55,361 nucleotides of DNA from Candidatus Hodarchaeota archaeon (GCA_016839815.1 JAEOTM010000079.1:1-55361), one strand, 5' to 3'; numbered from the stretch's first letter, positions 1 to 10,234 are shown. Program-made: numbers and translations. The notes: a model not told the origin generated them from the letters alone.

Positions 1-2
1 CG

Positions 3-1199
3 ATGTTTACTGGTGATACTCTAGTTGATTTACTAGGTACACATTGGGATACATATTTTTATTTAGTTATAGCTCAAAGTGGTCGATATTTTGATCCTAT
101 TAGACCCACTGATGCTCGTGTATGGAATTTTGCCCCCCTCTATCCATTCTTTACTCGTCTTTTCATGGATCTTGGTTCTCTTGTAGGAATTGATATTCCA
201 GTTACTCTTGCTGGAGTAATCATAGCAAATCTCTTCTCGGTGATTTCGGTCGCTGCATTCTTTTTCCTTGCCCGTCTTTACTTTGATGACTTTAAATCTG
301 CCTGTGCCTCATTACTCTTCGCTTTTTTTCCAACTGTCTTTATGTTTTCTTCAATTGCCTATGCTGAACCAATTTTCATTACTTTTGCCATTATTTCCTG
401 GTATTATTTTGAAAAAAAGCGATATGCTTTTTCTGGCCTTACGCTTGGATTAGCTTCACTCGCTAGATTCCCTGGGGCATTAATATTCTTCCTTTATATT
501 CCAATTTATGTTGCTAGACAAATCAAAGAGAAAAGTGTGAAGGAAGCTGTTGGTTCCTTAGTTGCTATTCCCTTATTCCCTCTTTTGGTAATTTTCCATA
601 CTGTTTCCAGTCTTTATCAAAGGCTGAATACTTTCTCAGGCATTGAAAAGACTATGAATGAAATAAAAACACGCTACCCATCATTTCAAACAAAGATGCA
701 AGAACTCAAGAGTTCTATCGATTTCTTTGATGTGGGTTTGGGGTGGATTCTCATTTTTGGACTTCTTCCCCTTACTTGGATACTGTATGTGAATCATACG
801 GCCCCTATGCCTTTGGCTAAGGTAACGGAAACTTACTGGGGAGCTAAGTTTATTTTTCCATTCACTGGATTTTTTGAATTACTTGCGGGTCAAAATGTAC
901 GCTGGACATTTGAGAAATATGTCTATATTTTCTTCTTTTTAGGACTCGGCTTTATTACGATAAAGAGGCGTACGAGTTTTTCCATTCTCATTCTTGGTCA
1001 GGCGCTTTTTTATACGGGTTATTCAGGTGTCCACTCTTGGGGAGCCCCTCGTTATGCAGGTACTATCTTTCATGGATTTTTGGTTCTTGCAGAAGAAATT
1101 AAAACGCTTAGATTGTTTTTCATCGTTTATATTGTCTTTCTAACGTATGCTTTTATTGGCCTCTGGGAATTTATTCACGGTAGTGTATGGCTTATTTGA
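3..1199 (+). CDS. PIG-V-like GT-C mannosyltransferase, N-terminus probably cut by window edge
   Basis: Integral membrane protein of about 400 visible residues with many hydrophobic segments. The early loop reads HWDTYFYLVIAQSGRYF followed by FAPLYPFFTRL, the pattern of PIG-V/GPI-mannosyltransferase-2-type enzymes (WDxxxYlxIAxxGY, then a P-L-Y-P loop). These GT-C enzymes transfer a sugar from a dolichyl-phosphate donor on the outer membrane face; the acceptor here is unknown. Homologues carry a transmembrane helix before the WD loop and it is missing here, so the gene very likely begins upstream of base 1. It converges on the next gene with a hairpin between them, and belongs with the two following GT-C-like genes in a surface-glycan neighbourhood. 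The family call is by motif only. Confidence 0.65.
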   Translation: MFTGDTLVDLLGTHWDTYFYLVIAQSGRYFDPIRPTDARVWNFAPLYPFFTRLFMDLGSLVGIDIPVTLAGVIIANLFSVISVAAFFFLARLYFDDFKSACASLLFAFFPTVFMFSSIAYAEPIFITFAIISWYYFEKKRYAFSGLTLGLASLARFPGALIFFLYIPIYVARQIKEKSVKEAVGSLVAIPLFPLLVIFHTVSSLYQRLNTFSGIEKTMNEIKTRYPSFQTKMQELKSSIDFFDVGLGWILIFGLLPLTWILYVNHTAPMPLAKVTETYWGAKFIFPFTGFFELLAGQNVRWTFEKYVYIFFFLGLGFITIKRRTSFSILILGQALFYTGYSGVHSWGAPRYAGTIFHGFLVLAEEIKTLRLFFIVYIVFLTYAFIGLWEFIHGSVWLI

Positions 1200-1220
1200 T
1201 CGTGTCTCTTAGATGGAGAA

Positions 1221-1244
1221 AAAAAGTTCCTTGAGGGAATTTTT
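1221..1244. terminator. Convergent hairpin terminator
   Basis: An A-run plus TTCC pairs with GGAA plus a T-run (AAAAAgTTCC-TTGAG-GGAATTTTT, one bulged G). It lies between two converging genes and ends in a T-run on both strands, so it could stop transcription from either side. Confidence 0.5.
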
Positions 1245-1255
1245 AATAAAAAGTA

Positions 1256-3232
1256 TCACTTTTTGGTTTTAGTTTGATATTGGGTGTAAAATTTCTTCAT
1301 TCTTTCCCACATACCATATTCCAACGGAATTAAAACTATAATAACTAACAGGTTTACAATGAAACTCGCAAATAAGATATCTACTTGATTACTTTTGAAA
1401 ACCAAAACTAGATTTGAATTTGAAACATTTTCAATGCTCATGAATCCAACTTCAGTCTCTCTGGTGAGTAATAGGCTGGGATTATCTTGAATTTTCCAGC
1501 CAGGATGATGTGCTACCTTAATTAACACGTTTACAATAGTCACATTACTTTCAATTTCGATACGAAGTTTATTTGCTGAAGAATAAGTAAGAGTTCCATT
1601 CCCAAAAGGTGTGACATCAACCAGACTAATGGGTATTTTTGACTCATACAACCATTTAGACTGATTAGTTTCCCTAGAAACAAACCTCCAATTAGTAGCT
1701 GGTAAACCACCTTGTCCTTTGTTAGTGATCATCCATTTGACTCCGTACTTGTTAGGGTCATTCGCTACATCTTGAATGATGGTTGCATTTGGTCTATACT
1801 TTGTGGAATTTGGAGGTGTATCCTGAAACCAGCTCAATCGACATCCAGGAGGATTCCACCCATCAAAATAGGGTTTTCCAGTTAATGCGGGAAGATATGC
1901 TATAAAATCCCCTTGATAGTGGTATGGACAGACATAAAAGAAACCTTCTCGTTCGTTCAGGTCTTCAACAAGCGGATTTAGAGTATTCCAATGATTATCA
2001 TCGAATTGTAGATATCCATAATTGGAAATCCCATTCTGGGCTTCTGCAATGGGAAGAAGTAATATGAGAATTACAACAACAAGGCTTCGTTTCTGATTTA
2101 TCCCTCTAATCGTAATGAGTAGTATGAGCATCTGGGAGGTTAACACAAACCTAAGAACATCCATTCCCCTAAGAAATAGTGGCAATTCAACATTCGATTC
2201 TTGATAAAATAATAGGAATCCTGTTATAGTAATCAATACTCCTGCTAAAATCATCCCTAATTCTTTGTGATTAAATTGTTTAATAACAATCGAAAATCCA
2301 AATAGTAACATAAGCAAAAAGACGTCTCGAGTAATATAGTGATCTATGAAACTTCTTAGAACTCGTAATATATGATAAATGACATCAGGGCCATCTGTAA
2401 ACTGACTAAAACTAGTTCGGCTGACCATGATTAGCCCTATTGGCTCTGAAAAAAAGGTAGCCATCAGAGTTATAACCCAAATAAACGGAATTCCCCAGAT
2501 AAGCATTCTAAAAGCGGATTCCTTCAGAATCGGTTTTATTAATTTAAAATCACGTCTTTTTACAGCGCTCTCAACTGCTTGAAGATTTCTTCCTAATTTA
2601 ACTATTTCAGAGCATATGATCACAATGATGAAGAATCCAAACATCATGAAATGAGTTAAACTTAGGAGACAGGCTAAAGCAACAGCTGAATAGCGTTTTT
2701 CAGAATAATAGAGAGCAAGACAAAAGAAGAATAATGCAACTCCAATATGGGTAGGTGCTCTGGAATAAAACATAAAACTCGAATTTAAACTGGGTAAAGT
2801 CATAATAAACAATGAAGCTAAAACAGAGCTATAAACAGATCGATTAATCGTTATTCCAACCCAATATACCCCAATTGCTATAAGTAAATGTGTAAACGCT
2901 AAAAATATGACATAAGATTCGTTTATTGAAAAGAAAATATCAATTAACCACAAAAAGAAAGTAGTATTCGGTGGATACACTTCTAGAAAGGCTGTACCTG
3001 CATACCAAAGCCCATTCCATTCAGAGTTCAATCCATTTTCACTGATATAAGCTAAACGAAATAAATGGGCACCAAAATCGACACCTGCAGGAAGTGACCT
3101 AAGAAAAGGCCAGTAAATCCATCCCCAAATGCAAAAAATCACTCCTATTGCTAGAATATGATCCGCTAATTGGGTACTAGTATTTTCCTCTTGCGGTGGT
3201 ACCTCTAAAATTTCTTTTGACTCAGTTTCCAC
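1256..3232 (-). CDS. PTPS-related GT-C-like membrane protein
   Basis: A 658-aa polytopic membrane protein. After a first transmembrane segment (about residues 25-45) comes LPAGVDFGAHLFRLAYI and then WNGLWYAGTAFLEVYPPN, the D-x-x-x-H-x-x-R and W..WYxG..F..YPP pattern of the archaeal '6-pyruvoyl-tetrahydropterin synthase-related' membrane family. Despite the name, that family looks like GT-C glycosyltransferases. A large hydrophilic region (about residues 420-610) would face outside, followed by a last hydrophobic segment and a basic tail. The start is GTG with GGAG about nine bases upstream. Its first 11 bases overlap the end of the gene before it, so the two are probably one operon. The sugar and acceptor are unknown. 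Confidence 0.6.
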   Translation of the reverse strand: METESKEILEVPPQEENTSTQLADHILAIGVIFCIWGWIYWPFLRSLPAGVDFGAHLFRLAYISENGLNSEWNGLWYAGTAFLEVYPPNTTFFLWLIDIFFSINESYVIFLAFTHLLIAIGVYWVGITINRSVYSSVLASLFIMTLPSLNSSFMFYSRAPTHIGVALFFFCLALYYSEKRYSAVALACLLSLTHFMMFGFFIIVIICSEIVKLGRNLQAVESAVKRRDFKLIKPILKESAFRMLIWGIPFIWVITLMATFFSEPIGLIMVSRTSFSQFTDGPDVIYHILRVLRSFIDHYITRDVFLLMLLFGFSIVIKQFNHKELGMILAGVLITITGFLLFYQESNVELPLFLRGMDVLRFVLTSQMLILLITIRGINQKRSLVVVILILLLPIAEAQNGISNYGYLQFDDNHWNTLNPLVEDLNEREGFFYVCPYHYQGDFIAYLPALTGKPYFDGWNPPGCRLSWFQDTPPNSTKYRPNATIIQDVANDPNKYGVKWMITNKGQGGLPATNWRFVSRETNQSKWLYESKIPISLVDVTPFGNGTLTYSSANKLRIEIESNVTIVNVLIKVAHHPGWKIQDNPSLLLTRETEVGFMSIENVSNSNLVLVFKSNQVDILFASFIVNLLVIIVLIPLEYGMWERMKKFYTQYQTKTKK

Positions 3233-6200
3233 CGTGATTTTTCTCCTGTTGAGAGATACTAGTTATATTCTTTTTAATAGTTTCTATTAATTCTTTTCTT
3301 ATTTTGTGTGTACCTGTGTAGACTAAAGTAATAATGAAGATAATTAACAGAAAGAAAAATAAATCTAATTCTTCTGGATATGTTAATAGTGACGAAGGAT
3401 CAGGTACTGATGATAAAGTAGAATAAAGGACTGTAATAAGGAGATAGAAAAAGACTACGCACCACCCACCAATTAATAGAACGCTCTGAAATCCAGTAGT
3501 TGATTGATGATCTCGAAAGTAGATCTCTCTTTCCTCTCGTACTTCTTTAGGTATACTGGGAATGGATTGATTGCGTTTAGATCGATAATCTACTAGGAGT
3601 AAAATGAAAATCATTATTTGTATGAGTAGCACAAGGATAAGATAAATAGGAACAGAATTTATTCCTTGAAAGAACCAGTTTCTGATAGAAAAAAGGTCAT
3701 TAAAGGGTCGAATGAAAATTAAATCGGATAAAGGAACTCTATTTTCTATGACCTGTGAAATAATTATTATTCCAAATATTACTGAGGAGACACATGTAAT
3801 TCCAAGCGCAAATAAACTTTCGATTAAATTTGCTGTAGTCCCAAGCTCCTCACTATCAAACTTGCTTATTTTTCTTTCAGTATCCATAGCTTCGTTTTCT
3901 TTTGGTTCAGTTACTTGTGCTAGTAAGGTAGAATTGGCAATCACCAACAAAATTACTGTTAAAATAATTATAACGTACTCGGAATAAAGCGAAGAGCCGG
4001 AATTAAATAAATATATAGTGATTATGCTTTCTCCAAAATATAGTGCTCCTAGTAGCTGATTAGCATAAAAAAATATCTGGTTTCGTTGATTATTTGTCTC
4101 TTTATTATTTGAGAAAGTCATTGTTTCGTCAGCGAATGTTAAAATTGCTGTACAAACTAGATATAGAAAGCTAGAGAATAACCACCGTTGTACAGTAAAG
4201 TATGGGGATCTAAAGAAGAGAAGATCAAGCAAAACAAAGATTATTGGGAAAATAGCCTCGCTTACAAAACTTATTATTGGTATATCTCCAATTGACTTCT
4301 TTATCGCTACAAGATCATTCCAGAGGTTTACTATTATATCATTAAAGGGAAACCCTAGTATTGAAATCAACTCTACACCCGCCCATATTATGAATAATGA
4401 TAAGATACTGCATCCTAAAATCACAATAGCTTTCAGAAATATATCATTTTTATCCTTCGAATGAAGATTATTTAGTTTTTTTCGTAAGAATGGTCCTAAG
4501 TTAGTTAGGGGAAAATAAGGATTCACAAGCAATATTAAAAATAGTATTCCAGCAAAAGCACTAATTTCATGAAGAGCTAACGACGAAGCAGCAGGCCAAT
4601 GAATATTTAGAGTGAAACTAGCAAAAATTAAGTCAATATGAATCTCTCCCATATAATGACCTTGAAGAAGATCAAGTGTAAGTTTCCCATTATAGTCCAA
4701 GTTTAAGTTAATCCAGCTAAACATTGCATCTAGGTGACCTTCCTGTTCTATTGATCCCCAAATCGGATTAGCCATACTTTGTCCCCCTAAAGGATAAACT
4801 CCAACCCAACCTCCAGCAAAATTAATAAGAAATGTAAGTATCCCTAAGATACCCGCACTTATTTTGAGAAAATATTGAATGATAAACTCTACTAGACTGT
4901 GAATTGAGGAAAATGGATTTCTTGGAATCTGCTGATTCAGAAGAAATGCTAGAGGAAGTATTATAAATGGGACGATCGGTACTAATTGCCTCGGTCCGTA
5001 GGCTAAACCACCTGTAGGTAAATAGTATTTACTATAAAGAGAAATAAGCATAAGAGGGGCAGTAATACACATTACTGCTAATGCTGGAGATTTCCGATAC
5101 ATTGGAATAATGCCCAATATTGAGATCAATATAATTGGCATGAATGTGAACAAACCATGATGCGAAGAGGTGAGAAGGATTTCCAAACCATCCATCATCG
5201 GAGCAGCAAAGTGTTGCACATCCTTGAAAAACCGTGCGAAGCTATAAGGAGTAGTAAAGGGACCTCCAAAACTTAGATAATTATAATAGGTGACTAAAAG
5301 TCCACAAATCACCATTGGAATAAGAAAAATCGTATTTGTGACAAGATAGTACTTGAGGTATTCTCGCCATGTCTTTCTAATCACATTCGGTTTCCATAAA
5401 ATGGGAATGAAGAGATACAGGTAGAAGAATGGCAGAAAAAACAAAAAAATGTAGTCACATACAACCATGTATCCAGCAAGAATACTTGACCATAACAGTG
5501 AGGTGTATGATCCAGTTTTTCTAAAAATCGATCCTTGATATAATACGAGTAAGATTAATCCTGCTGTAATCGAATGGGAGAAAAAAGTTCCGACATAGAC
5601 GTAGTATAAACTTCCTAAACCATATAAGAGAGCAACTCGGTGTGAATTTGTGTGATTAATTCCTTCAAGTCGTAGGAAATCATACATCTTTAACACAGTA
5701 AAGGCACCGAAAATAAGGACACAGATCATGGTTACAAACTTGATGAAATCATCCATTCCTCGCCAATCTAATTCATTTCTTCCCATCAATTGGGTATATA
5801 TAACTTCTCCAGCCCAATATATTGGAACAGCAAGTAAAGAAACGCCTGGAGGTTTATCAGAATAACTATAGTAGATTTCGAAATCATCAAGAAAAACCGT
5901 ACTTGAATTCATATTCTCTATTTGAAACGAGCTTATACTCCTATTCTGATCATTTTCGCTGAATTGTAATGAGTATTTTCGGAAGAAGAGAGAATTGACT
6001 CTAATCCAATATGTGGAGTTGCTAGAATCTGTGAAGTGAAATGTAAATCTAAGATATGTGCTTTCTCCTTCATCACGACTAGCATAAAATGTTAGGGTAT
6101 AATTCTCATAGATTTTATTAACATCTATTGAAGTAAATTCTTGTCCTACCCATGTTTGGGATTGGAGCTGAAAAGAATAATTTCCTGAATGAAATAATGT

Positions 6201-6551
6201 GCTGGTCCTATTAGAATGTAATCCATTAGTCAACCATGCAATTGATTGATTGTCAGAATCTCCTTCCTCAAATCCTGGATTAGTAATCTGGTTTATAACT
6301 GAGAAATCCAAGTAGCTATAATATTCTCGTACTTCCTCCCTGATTGCAAAATCCCCATTCTGCGCTATTTCTTTTGTTAGCATGAAACGAGAACCAGGAT
6401 TAGTATTGGTGATGTTTAAGGTTGCTCCCGCTAGGTATATCAAAAATATAAACATGAAAAAACGAAACCGGAAGGATTTTCCAAGTATCTCGAATATCAC
6501 ATTTATAGATAACTTGGATAGAGCTTTATTTCCGTTTTTCGATGCACTCAT
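3222..6551 (-). CDS. Giant GT-C-like membrane glycosyltransferase with inserted beta-sandwich domain
   Basis: A 1109-aa membrane protein. One transmembrane helix (about 28-45) is followed by an external loop, then SYSDKPPGVSLLAVPIYWAG (residues 230-249), the DKPPG-type motif of ArnT/PMT-like GT-C enzymes. A domain of about 140 residues (89-228) is inserted just before this motif. It begins NPGFEEGD, contains HSGNYSFQLQ and YTLTFYAS and ends VFLDDFEIYY, the pattern of CBM4/9-like carbohydrate-binding beta-sandwiches. Many N-x-S/T sequons lie in it. The rest has roughly twenty hydrophobic segments, about twice a usual GT-C core, with a hydrophilic part near 900-930. It overlaps the following gene by 11 bases. 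Likely role: glycosylation of surface lipid or protein outside the cell. Confidence 0.6.
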   Translation of the reverse strand: MSASKNGNKALSKLSINVIFEILGKSFRFRFFMFIFLIYLAGATLNITNTNPGSRFMLTKEIAQNGDFAIREEVREYYSYLDFSVINQITNPGFEEGDSDNQSIAWLTNGLHSNRTSTLFHSGNYSFQLQSQTWVGQEFTSIDVNKIYENYTLTFYASRDEGESTYLRFTFHFTDSSNSTYWIRVNSLFFRKYSLQFSENDQNRSISSFQIENMNSSTVFLDDFEIYYSYSDKPPGVSLLAVPIYWAGEVIYTQLMGRNELDWRGMDDFIKFVTMICVLIFGAFTVLKMYDFLRLEGINHTNSHRVALLYGLGSLYYVYVGTFFSHSITAGLILLVLYQGSIFRKTGSYTSLLWSSILAGYMVVCDYIFLFFLPFFYLYLFIPILWKPNVIRKTWREYLKYYLVTNTIFLIPMVICGLLVTYYNYLSFGGPFTTPYSFARFFKDVQHFAAPMMDGLEILLTSSHHGLFTFMPIILISILGIIPMYRKSPALAVMCITAPLMLISLYSKYYLPTGGLAYGPRQLVPIVPFIILPLAFLLNQQIPRNPFSSIHSLVEFIIQYFLKISAGILGILTFLINFAGGWVGVYPLGGQSMANPIWGSIEQEGHLDAMFSWINLNLDYNGKLTLDLLQGHYMGEIHIDLIFASFTLNIHWPAASSLALHEISAFAGILFLILLVNPYFPLTNLGPFLRKKLNNLHSKDKNDIFLKAIVILGCSILSLFIIWAGVELISILGFPFNDIIVNLWNDLVAIKKSIGDIPIISFVSEAIFPIIFVLLDLLFFRSPYFTVQRWLFSSFLYLVCTAILTFADETMTFSNNKETNNQRNQIFFYANQLLGALYFGESIITIYLFNSGSSLYSEYVIIILTVILLVIANSTLLAQVTEPKENEAMDTERKISKFDSEELGTTANLIESLFALGITCVSSVIFGIIIISQVIENRVPLSDLIFIRPFNDLFSIRNWFFQGINSVPIYLILVLLIQIMIFILLLVDYRSKRNQSIPSIPKEVREEREIYFRDHQSTTGFQSVLLIGGWCVVFFYLLITVLYSTLSSVPDPSSLLTYPEELDLFFFLLIIFIITLVYTGTHKIRKELIETIKKNITSISQQEKNHGGN

Positions 6552-6676
6552 TGAAATACCCTTGGGAAAATCTTCGTAAGAACATTCACAGAAATTACTG
6601 GTTCACACATAACAGGACTACAACTATTTAAAAATTCCAGCTTAGTCGGAGTGAAAATCGATCCATTAAATGATTT

Positions 6677-7918
6677 TTAGATTTTAAGTGCAAATCGTGG
6701 AACCATTCGTGCGACAATTTCTCCTAGACCTAGCTCAACCGTATGAATCACTACACTTCGGCCTCGGTATGTGAATTGAAGATCTCGTGGGGATTCAAAC
6801 ATCAAGGTTCCAATACCTGTACCAAGATCAACTGAAAAATATCTCCTTTTTTCAACCGTTTCAAATATCTCAGGAATCGCAATGATATGAGGAAAAGCAT
6901 AACCCCCTCCATGAGGAAGAATATTTGCATTTTTAATTCGCTCTTCAAGACCAAACTTCTCCATTCGCTCTTTAAAATTCAAAGTTTCTACTGCTTCATC
7001 AGAAAAGTTTGAAATTCCTTTCATGAGGTAACAAGGTAAGTCTGCCCTCAATGTGATCGGAAAAAACTGGTTTTGAGAGGAATTTTTGAAAGTATATGCC
7101 CCCAATACAACCTCGTTTAAGTTCATCATTCCTTGGTGACAGGTGTTTGAAATAACATCAAATCCCTTCCCAAAAATCATTTCAGCTGCTAGAATTCGTC
7201 TTTTAGCACCAATCGTATCAGCCCATTTAAAGAAATCATAATAACGTGTAGCATTAGACCCGACTAGGTAATGAATATCTCCAAAGGGTGTTTCCATAGT
7301 TTCTGCAAAATACTGCAATGCCTCGCTTTCGTGGTAATATAATCCCATTCGCTTCGGATTGTCATCTGTCCGTAATTCCGAGGGGGAAGAGTGTGTAATA
7401 AAAGTGTATTCAGGTAAATCGGTCGATTCACCTACCGCCGGATTAGGAAGGACTTCAAATACATTGATAAAGTGATTTCCACTTCCAAAATTCCAATGAA
7501 TTGGGATTCCATCAATTTCAATGTCCCCAGAACTATCATTCAGTTCATGAACTTTCTGAATTAGTTCTATTGGGTCAGGTATCTCATTTAAAGACCCTAC
7601 TAGCATTCCACACGCATTTGGCATGGTGTCAATAAATACTAATGGTTCATTTCCGTCTCCCCACGTAATTTTCCCTCCATACCCGATTCCATTTCTCCAT
7701 CGTCGAATATTACGAGTAATGGTACAATCAGGGGCGGCAATAAATGTTGCGGTAGGATCCATACCGAGCTTCGATTGTACTAAGTGCATCTTTGCTAACC
7801 CATAGATAAAGTTGATCCGAGATAATTTAGAGGCACTATCTTCAATTGCTGTAGAAAAGATAAACTTTCTGGACCGTGAAAGTAATTTTCCCCTGCTCAT
7901 ATTTCTATTTAGCTCCAT
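6677..7918 (-). CDS. Uncharacterised 413-aa protein with GSGNHF motif
   Basis: I do not recognise the family. No signal peptide or membrane helix is evident, so it is probably cytoplasmic. Conserved-looking stretches are FIDTMPNACGML, IHWNFGSGNHFINVFEV, SNTCHQGMMNLNEVVLG and ILPHGGGYAFPHI. They are rich in His, Cys, Asn and Gly and look like a metal or phosphate site. GSGNHF recalls the RtcB RNA ligase motif, but the other RtcB signatures are absent. The longest frame opens with TTG at 7951. ATG 7918 is preferred because GAGTTGAT lies three bases before it, as at other starts here. The gene stands alone between the glycosyltransferase genes and a divergent DUF998-like gene. Confidence 0.6.
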   Translation of the reverse strand: MELNRNMSRGKLLSRSRKFIFSTAIEDSASKLSRINFIYGLAKMHLVQSKLGMDPTATFIAAPDCTITRNIRRWRNGIGYGGKITWGDGNEPLVFIDTMPNACGMLVGSLNEIPDPIELIQKVHELNDSSGDIEIDGIPIHWNFGSGNHFINVFEVLPNPAVGESTDLPEYTFITHSSPSELRTDDNPKRMGLYYHESEALQYFAETMETPFGDIHYLVGSNATRYYDFFKWADTIGAKRRILAAEMIFGKGFDVISNTCHQGMMNLNEVVLGAYTFKNSSQNQFFPITLRADLPCYLMKGISNFSDEAVETLNFKERMEKFGLEERIKNANILPHGGGYAFPHIIAIPEIFETVEKRRYFSVDLGTGIGTLMFESPRDLQFTYRGRSVVIHTVELGLGEIVARMVPRFALKI

Positions 7919-8232
7919 AGAATCAACTCTCAATCTGAGGATGTCGATCAACTTGGTTCTGCATGAAATAATCCGAAATTAACGCTAATAACCTCTCATC
8001 CTCACAAGATCACCATTATATTTATTGTTATTCTTTGTTCATCTATTTTGATTATTGTCGAATTTATAGCTCATCTCAAGTTTTCACTTGTGGAAAAAAC
8101 AGAGATAATTTAAGTTCAGGGCAAACTATTCACATAAAAGATGTTTCCTCGATACCATTCTAAACACGATAATGACTTGCTACCCTATAAGAGAATCATA
8201 TGTTTAACTGCAATCCCTAAGGAGATAATTAG

Positions 8233-8850
8233 ATGTTAAGAAGTATAAAGGTATCTAACACCTTGAAAATCGTGATAACAGGCCTTGGTTCAACTGCAAT
8301 ACTCTTAATTATTGCCATGGCTTTATATCCAAACTATAATCAACTCGAGCTTACCATATCAAAATTAGGCAACATTTGGCCTTCTTCGTTCTTCTTCTCA
8401 CTTGCTCTTCTAATTGAAGCTAGTACCCTTACATACATTTTATCAAAGGTAAAAAGGGGAGCCTTAATTCTATTTAAAGAACATAAACAGGATATGTTGA
8501 TAAACTACATTCTGTACAATATCATGATTCTCTGTATCATAGGAGTGGTCATTTTTCCCAGTCAAGGTGCTACATCCGATATTCATGATGCTATTGCTAT
8601 AACCTTGTTTATCTTGATGGCAATTACTACTACCTGGATATCCTCAATCGCTAATGCTGAATTAGAGGCTTGGAATAAGAATGTCTCCTATCTTGGGTAT
8701 ATTTGCTCCATTTCGGTCGTCATTCTTGGTTATCTGTTAGCCTTTGGTGTCCTCGGCCCACTAATACAAAAACTCACGGTTGTTTTATTCAGTGTTTGGG
8801 TAATATTGATGGTTTATGCACTTCAAAAGTACTCTATATTTGGAATCTAA
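8233..8850 (+). CDS. DUF998-like six-helix membrane protein
   Basis: A 205-aa protein with about six transmembrane segments. After the first helix comes YPNYNQLELTISKLGN, the Y-P-x-Y...S-x-L-G pattern of DUF998-type membrane proteins; later IGVVIFPSQGATSDIHDAIA fits the family's F-P...H-D loop. The function of the family is unknown. The start ATG has a strong ribosome site (AAGGAGAT, about 7 bases away). Its stop TAA shares an A with the next ATG (taATG), so the following GalT-like gene is likely translationally coupled. Confidence 0.55.
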   Translation: MLRSIKVSNTLKIVITGLGSTAILLIIAMALYPNYNQLELTISKLGNIWPSSFFFSLALLIEASTLTYILSKVKRGALILFKEHKQDMLINYILYNIMILCIIGVVIFPSQGATSDIHDAIAITLFILMAITTTWISSIANAELEAWNKNVSYLGYICSISVVILGYLLAFGVLGPLIQKLTVVLFSVWVILMVYALQKYSIFGI

Positions 8851-10058
8851 TGGGAGCGATAATATTGGACGAAAAAAAGGATTCTTCAAAAAAGAATGAA
8901 GGATCACAAAATGGAGACTGGGGGATATACGAAATTAAGGATATACTGCCAATTGAAAGGTTTGACCCATTTACCACCTATATTGATGAATCGGGTTTAA
9001 TTGTTGGCCAAAAGACAATTTTTAGTACTATTCGAAGAAAGAGACCTGATGATTACAAGCACATTCAGAATCTGCCAATGAAAAACAGCGATTCTTCATT
9101 AAAAGATACATTTTGTAAAATAATCGAGGGTACTCTCCCATCAATCGTCATAACTAAAGATTTAGTTATTGAAAACGATCCATTCTCAACACAGTCACTT
9201 AATAATGATCTTCGCTCAACTAAAGTGTTTAGTACTATCAATTTATACCCTCCTATCTTCCGAGTTATAGAATCAAAAGAAAATCAAGAAAGTATTCAAC
9301 CGCACCCTTTCGGCCTCTCATTAGTCCATATTTTCACAAAACATTATCTCTACCCTGATAAAATTCCAATCAAGGAATGGGAGATTTTCCTAAAAAATTA
9401 CTGTTTGACAATGAAATCTTGCCTAGAGCACCCAAACGTCGAACGAGGGAAAAACCTCACACTTCATACCTTTTTTAACATCGGGTCGCGTGCTGGAGCA
9501 AGTATTCCCCATCTCCATGGACAGTCAGTATTATATATCAACAGTTCTGGATCAGGAAGTAAATATAACTCGTATATCCAAGCCTCCCAGAGTCACAAAG
9601 AGTGTATAAAGTGTCAATATTGGCTTAAGGAAAATATCACATTTTTCTCTAATTCACTGTTAATAAAGGACAGAGTGCTTGTAAAAAATGAGGATTGGAT
9701 GGCGTGTTTAGCTTACGCCCCAGAAAAAGATGCTCATATTCGATTGATACCCCGTCGACATGTATCAGCTCTTTGGCAACTCACAGAAAAGGAACTTAAT
9801 TCTCTCGCTTCACTTATTATTCAGTGTAATGTAGTGCTTACGAAATTTATTGAACATAGTGGAACAAAGTTGAAGCTTGTCAAAGACAGAAATATGATTG
9901 TACGTCAGCTCATCCATCCAGACAATAATCACTTCCATATGTTTATTGATTTACTCCCAGTACAACAACTAGGAGGATTAGAAATATCTGATAATCAAAA
10001 GATTTCTAGTTACCTCCCCGAAACTCTCGTATCGCAGATGAAAATTTATATTTCATAG
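8850..10058 (+). CDS. GalT-like nucleotidyltransferase (HIT superfamily)
   Basis: A 402-aa protein related to galactose-1-phosphate uridylyltransferase, which swaps UMP between UDP-glucose and a sugar 1-phosphate through a uridylyl-histidine intermediate. Visible marks are ASIPHLHGQSVLY with the H-x-H-x-Q catalytic triad, a metal-binding CIKC just after it, and a C-terminal HPDNNHFHMFIDLLP, matching the last histidine region of GalT. The chosen start is the ATG overlapping the previous stop (TAATG). A longer frame from 8703 runs inside the membrane gene and is unlikely to be used. UDP-sugar production would suit the nearby glycosyltransferases, but the exact substrate could be another sugar phosphate. 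Confidence 0.75.
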   Translation: MGAIILDEKKDSSKKNEGSQNGDWGIYEIKDILPIERFDPFTTYIDESGLIVGQKTIFSTIRRKRPDDYKHIQNLPMKNSDSSLKDTFCKIIEGTLPSIVITKDLVIENDPFSTQSLNNDLRSTKVFSTINLYPPIFRVIESKENQESIQPHPFGLSLVHIFTKHYLYPDKIPIKEWEIFLKNYCLTMKSCLEHPNVERGKNLTLHTFFNIGSRAGASIPHLHGQSVLYINSSGSGSKYNSYIQASQSHKECIKCQYWLKENITFFSNSLLIKDRVLVKNEDWMACLAYAPEKDAHIRLIPRRHVSALWQLTEKELNSLASLIIQCNVVLTKFIEHSGTKLKLVKDRNMIVRQLIHPDNNHFHMFIDLLPVQQLGGLEISDNQKISSYLPETLVSQMKIYIS

Positions 10059-10234
10059 AATTGACTTGTCAGAAACGGATTCCGTGGTTTTTCCGGATGG
10101 ATTCATCTCTGATATGTTTATTAATTTTCACCTGATGTAACCTGTATCCGTCATAGGGGTCTTTTTAAGAGATTATGTTCCAATGTTTACTATCGGCAAT
10201 AATGCTTCACCTGCCATGGAATTGAGTGATAAAA

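Noticed and set aside
6677..7918. RtcB RNA ligase as identity for the 413-aa protein
   Set aside because: Only the GSGNHF stretch is shared; other RtcB signatures are not found.
10060..10110. Possible hairpin around GGATTCCGTGGTTTTTCCGGAT after the GalT-like gene
   Set aside because: Pairing is short and interrupted, and no T-run follows in the right place.
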